A stretch of DNA of 8,007 nucleotides. Source: JALSIF01 sp026981635 [NCBI: bacterium]. GTDB taxonomy: Bacteria; 4484-113; JALSIF01. Where the stretch lies: contig JALSIF010000307.1 of the NCBI GenBank assembly GCA_026981635.1, positions 1-8,007 of the forward strand, in the 5' to 3' direction. The stretch's first letter is position 1, and the number at the start of each line of letters is the position of its first letter. The position numbers and the translations under genes were made by a program. This document shows, piece by piece, positions 5,579-8,007 of the stretch. The notes beneath the pieces were generated by a model. The model did not search any database, had not been told where the DNA came from, and saw only the letters and a program-made list of their open reading frames with translations.

Positions 5579-6700
5579 CTAGAGGTTGCCGCGCCGGGCC
5601 TGCTCCCGCTCAATGGCCTCAAACAGGGCCTTGAAGTTGCCCTTGCCGAAGCCTCTGGCTCCCTTTCGCTGGATCACCTCGTAGAAGAGGGTGGGCCGGT
5701 CCTGCACCGGTCGGGTGAAGATCTGCAGCAGGTAGCCCTCGTCGTCCCGGTCCACCAGAATGCCCAGCCGCTCAAGGTCGGCGATGGCCTCGTCTATCTT
5801 GCCCACCCGGTTGGGCAGCTCCTCGTAGTAGGCGTGGGGGACCCTGAGGAACTCCACCCCCCGCTCGCGAAGCTCTGAGACGGTGGCCACGATGTCGTTG
5901 GTGAGCATGGCGATGTGCTGGACGCCGGGACCGTAGTAGTAGTCCAGGTATTCCTGGATCTGGCTCTTTCTGCGACCCTGGGCGGGCTCGTTGATGGGGA
6001 ACTTGATCTTCCCCTGGCCGTCGCTCATCACCTTGCTCATCAGGGCGGAGTATTCGGTGGAGATGTCCTTGTCGTCAAAGTGGATGTAGAGGCTAAAGCC
6101 CATCACCTTGGCGTAGAAGTCCACCCAGTAGTTCATCTTGCCCAGCTCAACGTTTCCCACCACGTGGTCAATGCCCCTCAGGCCCACGCCACCGCCCGGC
6201 TTGTTTACCTCCACAAAGCCGGGCAGGAAGGGGCCCCGGTAGTCGCCCCGCTCCACGAAGGTGTGGATGGTGTCGCCGTAGGTGGCGATGGAGGCAAGCT
6301 TCACTGTGCCGTTTTCGTCCTCCACCGTATGGGGCTCGCGCACCGGGGTGGCGCCCCGCTTTACCGTCTCCTCAAAGCTCATCTCCGCATCGTCCACCAG
6401 GAAGGCGACGTCCTTTACCCCGTCGCCGTGGAGGCGGATGTGGTCGGCCATCTCTCCCTCCGGCCCGTAGGGGGTAGACAGCACGAAGCGGATGGCGCCC
6501 TGCTCAAGGACGTAGCTGGCGTAGTCGCGGTTGCCCGTCTCCAGGCCGGAGTAGGCCACCAAGTCAAAGCCGAAGCAGTGGCGGTAGTATTCGGCCGCCT
6601 GGCGGGCGTTGCCCACCCAGAAGTGGATGTGGTCGATGCGGCGGATGGGCAGAAAGTCAACCTCCTGGCCCTCGGTGAGGGGTGCGGTCTTAACCTCCAT
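5579..6700 (-). CDS. hppD: 4-hydroxyphenylpyruvate dioxygenase
   Basis: This Fe(II) enzyme oxidises and decarboxylates 4-hydroxyphenylpyruvate to homogentisate, the second step of tyrosine degradation; it works in the cytoplasm. The 373 residues form two vicinal-oxygen-chelate halves (about 20-150 and 175-345). The iron-binding facial triad is visible: H179 in [10 protein letters not shown]262 in GVQHIAML and E341 in [10 protein letters not shown]. The C-terminal gate helix [15 protein letters not shown] follows, ending RRGNL as in Bacillus-type enzymes. The length is normal and no key residue is missing. The ATG at 6700 has a strong ribosome site, GGGAGGT (6709-6715), 8 bases upstream. The next gene on the strand is a fumarylacetoacetase-like hydrolase, so both probably serve phenylalanine/tyrosine catabolism; homogentisate dioxygenase is not between them. 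The upstream gap is A+T-rich with repeats that may hold an operator. Confidence 0.98.
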   Translation of the reverse strand: MEVKTAPLTEGQEVDFLPIRRIDHIHFWVGNARQAAEYYRHCFGFDLVAYSGLETGNRDYASYVLEQGAIRFVLSTPYGPEGEMADHIRLHGDGVKDVAFLVDDAEMSFEETVKRGATPVREPHTVEDENGTVKLASIATYGDTIHTFVERGDYRGPFLPGFVEVNKPGGGVGLRGIDHVVGNVELGKMNYWVDFYAKVMGFSLYIHFDDKDISTEYSALMSKVMSDGQGKIKFPINEPAQGRRKSQIQEYLDYYYGPGVQHIAMLTNDIVATVSELRERGVEFLRVPHAYYEELPNRVGKIDEAIADLERLGILVDRDDEGYLLQIFTRPVQDRPTLFYEVIQRKGARGFGKGNFKALFEAIEREQARRGNL

Positions 6701-6809
6701 CCCTGATTACCTCCCTTGGCAAATGTGATCTGGACTAAGTTTACCAGAGCTCTAAACTATCTAAACACGCAGGAGATTAGGTTAGATAGCTAGGGAAGGT
6801 TGTGTTCTC
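6701..6809 (-). promoter_or_regulatory. A+T-rich intergenic region upstream of the HPPD gene
   Basis: This 109-base gap is clearly richer in A+T than the genes around it. It contains the inverted repeat CTATCTAA (6757-6764) / TTAGATAG (6782-6789), two direct copies of CTAAAC (6752-6757, 6761-6766), the palindrome AGAGCTCT (6746-6753), and the HPPD ribosome site. A minus-strand TAAACT (complement of 6739-6744) is a possible -10, without a good -35. I see no T-rich terminator for the upstream carboxypeptidase gene. Confidence 0.4.
6757..6789. repeat. Inverted repeat in the HPPD upstream region (possible operator)
   Basis: Perfect 8-bp arms CTATCTAA (6757-6764) and TTAGATAG (6782-6789) are separated by 17 bases, 25 bases from arm to arm. 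The arms are A+T-rich, so a stable hairpin is unlikely, and no T-run follows. A dimeric repressor or activator site is the more natural reading. No regulator for it is identified in the window. Confidence 0.4.
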
Positions 6810-7607
6810 TTACTTGGTCTTGACTGAAAAGCCCAGCAGGTTGGCTAGGGTGAGGATGTCTTTTATGCCCTGGCGGCGGGTGGGGGAGCCGAGGGAGATG
6901 ATGTAGTAGCGGCGGCTGCCGCTGCCCAGCTCAATCAGGTAGCAGCGCCCCGCCTCCCTGGTCCAGCCGGTCTTGAACCCGCCAAGCTGGGGGATCAGCC
7001 GGCGCAGGCGGCTCAGGGTATGGGGGTAGCGTCTGCCTCCCAGCTCCACCTCGGCCTGGCGGCTGATGGCCACCAGCTCGGGGTGGCGCAGGAACTCCTG
7101 CAGCAGGATGAGCAGGTCGCTGGCGGTGGAATAGGCCTCGCCGTCGGCGGGAAGGCCGGAGGGGTTTACAAAGTGGGTCCGGCTCATGCCCAGGCGCTCT
7201 GCCCTGCGGTTCATCAGCTCGGCGAAGCGGTCCACCTGCCCGGAGATGAGCCGAGCCACCACCCGGGCGGCCTGGTTGCTGGAGGCAATGAGCATTAGCT
7301 CTATCAGCTTTCTACCAGTTAGATGGCTTACCCCCAGCGCCCTACTCTCCTCCTCGGTTAGGGGATAGAGCTCGTCCAGCTTCAGGTAGTCGGCGGCAAT
7401 GAGGGCGGTCATCAGCTTGGTTAGACTGGCGATGGGCAGGGGGCGGTCGGCCTGGTAGGCGATGAGGGGGCGCATGCTCCTGGCCTCCACCACCAGCAGG
7501 GCCCGCTGGCTGCCGTAGGCAAACTCGCTTCGGGCCGCGGTGGGGGCCAGGGTAAGCAGCGCGGCGGCAAGGAGAAGGGCTGCTTTATGCAGGGGATGCC
7601 TGCCCAT
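6810..7607 (-). CDS. Secreted D-alanyl-D-alanine carboxypeptidase / endopeptidase-like (peptidase S11)
   Basis: A low-molecular-mass penicillin-binding protein that trims or cuts peptidoglycan peptides outside the membrane. A signal peptide is clear: basic start, hydrophobic core at about 9-21, likely cleavage near APTAA (21-25). All three active-site motifs are present: SLTK at 61-64 (nucleophile S61, K64), SSN at 109-111, and KTG at 212-214. PSGLPADGEAYSTASDL (149-165) is also typical. At 265 residues it stops soon after the catalytic domain and lacks the PBP5-type C-terminal domain and membrane-anchor helix, so it resembles the PBP7/PbpG or short DacF kind and is probably soluble or loosely attached. 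Carboxypeptidase versus endopeptidase cannot be decided. No Shine-Dalgarno precedes the ATG; a perfect TATAAT ends 9 bases upstream. The methyltransferase gene ends 30 bases before it. Confidence 0.93.
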   Translation of the reverse strand: MGRHPLHKAALLLAAALLTLAPTAARSEFAYGSQRALLVVEARSMRPLIAYQADRPLPIASLTKLMTALIAADYLKLDELYPLTEEESRALGVSHLTGRKLIELMLIASSNQAARVVARLISGQVDRFAELMNRRAERLGMSRTHFVNPSGLPADGEAYSTASDLLILLQEFLRHPELVAISRQAEVELGGRRYPHTLSRLRRLIPQLGGFKTGWTREAGRCYLIELGSGSRRYYIISLGSPTRRQGIKDILTLANLLGFSVKTK

Positions 7608-7616
7608 GGGGCGGGA

Positions 7617-7622
7617 ATTATA
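7617..7622 (-). promoter_or_regulatory. -10 element of the carboxypeptidase gene
   Basis: A perfect TATAAT on the minus strand, ending 9 bases before the ATG at 7607, lies in the 30-base gap after the methyltransferase stop. Transcription would start within about 1-3 bases of the ATG, so the mRNA would be leaderless or nearly so, which agrees with the missing ribosome site. No good -35 hexamer is found at 16-18 bases. Confidence 0.5.
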
Positions 7623-7637
7623 GAGGCGAAGGAGAAG

Positions 7638-8007
7638 CTAGGGCAGGCGCACCACTGCCAGGTCCTGGTGGCGGTTTAGGCCCCGGGGGAGGTAGAGGAC
7701 CACCTCCCCCACCTGGCTGAGCAGGCGCCTGGCTTCCTCCTCGGTGTAGAGGGCGGTCTGGTACCAGGGGGGGAAGAGGCCCGCCCACTCGCCGCCGGGG
7801 TGGAAGAGGTAGCCCTGGGCGGCAAGCCTTTGGGCAAGCGCGGGGGAGATGCGGGCGGCGGCGTGGGGGCCCATCAGGGTGACCACCAGAATGCCGCCCG
7901 GCTTTACCACCCGGGCAAGCTCGGAGAGCCACTCCCTGGCCATCTCCCGGCTGAGGTGGGTAAAGACCGAGAGGGCCACCGCCAGGTGGAAGCTTTGGGG
8001 AGGGAAG
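7638..8007 (-). CDS. SAM-dependent methyltransferase, class I, 5' part cut by window edge
   Basis: The frame is open from the right edge to a TAG at 7638, giving the last 122 residues; the N-terminal SAM-binding half is outside the window. The visible part has features typical of the class I Methyltransf_11/25-like fold: FHLAVALSVFTHL near the start (strand 4, with the common VFTHL), then WLSELARVVKPGGILVVTLMG (helix and strand 5). After that come a variable stretch with YTEEEARRLL and the closing strand HQDLAVVRL. Members act on small molecules, lipids, sugars or proteins; the substrate cannot be told from this half. The real start lies beyond the window, and internal GTG codons such as the one at 7979 are not starts. 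It may share transcripts with the carboxypeptidase gene 30 bases downstream. Confidence 0.82.
   Translation of the reverse strand, partial: FPPQSFHLAVALSVFTHLSREMAREWLSELARVVKPGGILVVTLMGPHAAARISPALAQRLAAQGYLFHPGGEWAGLFPPWYQTALYTEEEARRLLSQVGEVVLYLPRGLNRHQDLAVVRLP

Noticed and set aside
5059-5634. Plus-strand open frame of about 190 codons opposite the hydrolase gene and its upstream gap
   Set aside because: It has no domain and no ribosome site of note, and it is antisense to a gene with a complete FAH active site.
5915-6706. Plus-strand open frame of about 260 codons opposite the HPPD gene
   Set aside because: It is fully antisense to an unmistakable HPPD. The Val/His/Ala-rich product follows from the complement of HPPD codons.
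6757-6789. Reading the inverted repeat as an intrinsic terminator of the carboxypeptidase gene
   Set aside because: The arms are A+T-rich, the loop is 17 bases and no T-run follows, so a stable terminator hairpin is unlikely.
1-8007. Mobile element, prophage, CRISPR or defence system
   Set aside because: No transposase, integrase, terminal repeats, regular repeat array, tRNA attachment site or defence domain is visible. The S24-type regulator alone is not evidence of a phage.

Overview
This is a gene-dense, G+C-rich stretch of a bacterial chromosome. It holds nine protein genes, two of them cut by the window edges, and no gap longer than about 110 bases. I see no tRNA, rRNA, insertion sequence, integrase or CRISPR array. 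The gene mix is a SigB/SigF-type sigma factor beside an RsbW-like protein, a secreted D,D-carboxypeptidase, and an HPPD whose C-terminus resembles Bacillus and actinobacterial forms. This suggests a high-GC Gram-positive or deep-branching Firmicutes/Actinobacteria-like organism, possibly thermophilic. That placement is inference; no marker here fixes the taxon.

Layout, left to right. (1) Bases 1-1911, minus strand: a three-gene unit read as RsbW-like anti-sigma factor, then sigma factor, then AI-2E-family permease (cut by the left edge). The sigma stop and permease start overlap as TGATG. A promoter of SigB/SigF type (GTTTTA-N14-GGGTAG) lies in front of the unit, so the sigma factor may transcribe its own operon. 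(2) Bases 1972-2721, minus: an XRE regulator with an S24/LexA-like C-terminal domain that lacks the catalytic serine and lysine. (3) Bases 2785-4413, plus: the bifunctional NAD(P)H-hydrate repair enzyme Nnr, divergent from the regulator. (4) Bases 4417-6700, minus: a fumarylacetoacetate hydrolase family gene downstream of 4-hydroxyphenylpyruvate dioxygenase, together part of tyrosine degradation through homogentisate. Homogentisate dioxygenase is not in the window. The hydrolase gene converges on nnr with three bases between the stop codons, and a stem-loop spans both stops. (5) Bases 6810-7607, minus: a secreted D-alanyl-D-alanine carboxypeptidase-like protein. (6) Bases 7638-8007, minus: the C-terminal part of a SAM-dependent methyltransferase.

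Two things stand out. First, the sigma operon combines a self-type promoter, a degenerate anti-sigma ATPase that has probably lost ATP binding, a hairpin at each of its two internal start codons, and a coupled membrane permease. This looks like a reduced or altered partner-switching circuit. Second, start sites fall into two classes. Some genes have a Shine-Dalgarno sequence. Others have little or none and instead carry a -10-like hexamer 9-11 bases before the ATG, which fits leaderless or nearly leaderless transcripts. Everything else looks like ordinary housekeeping and catabolic content.
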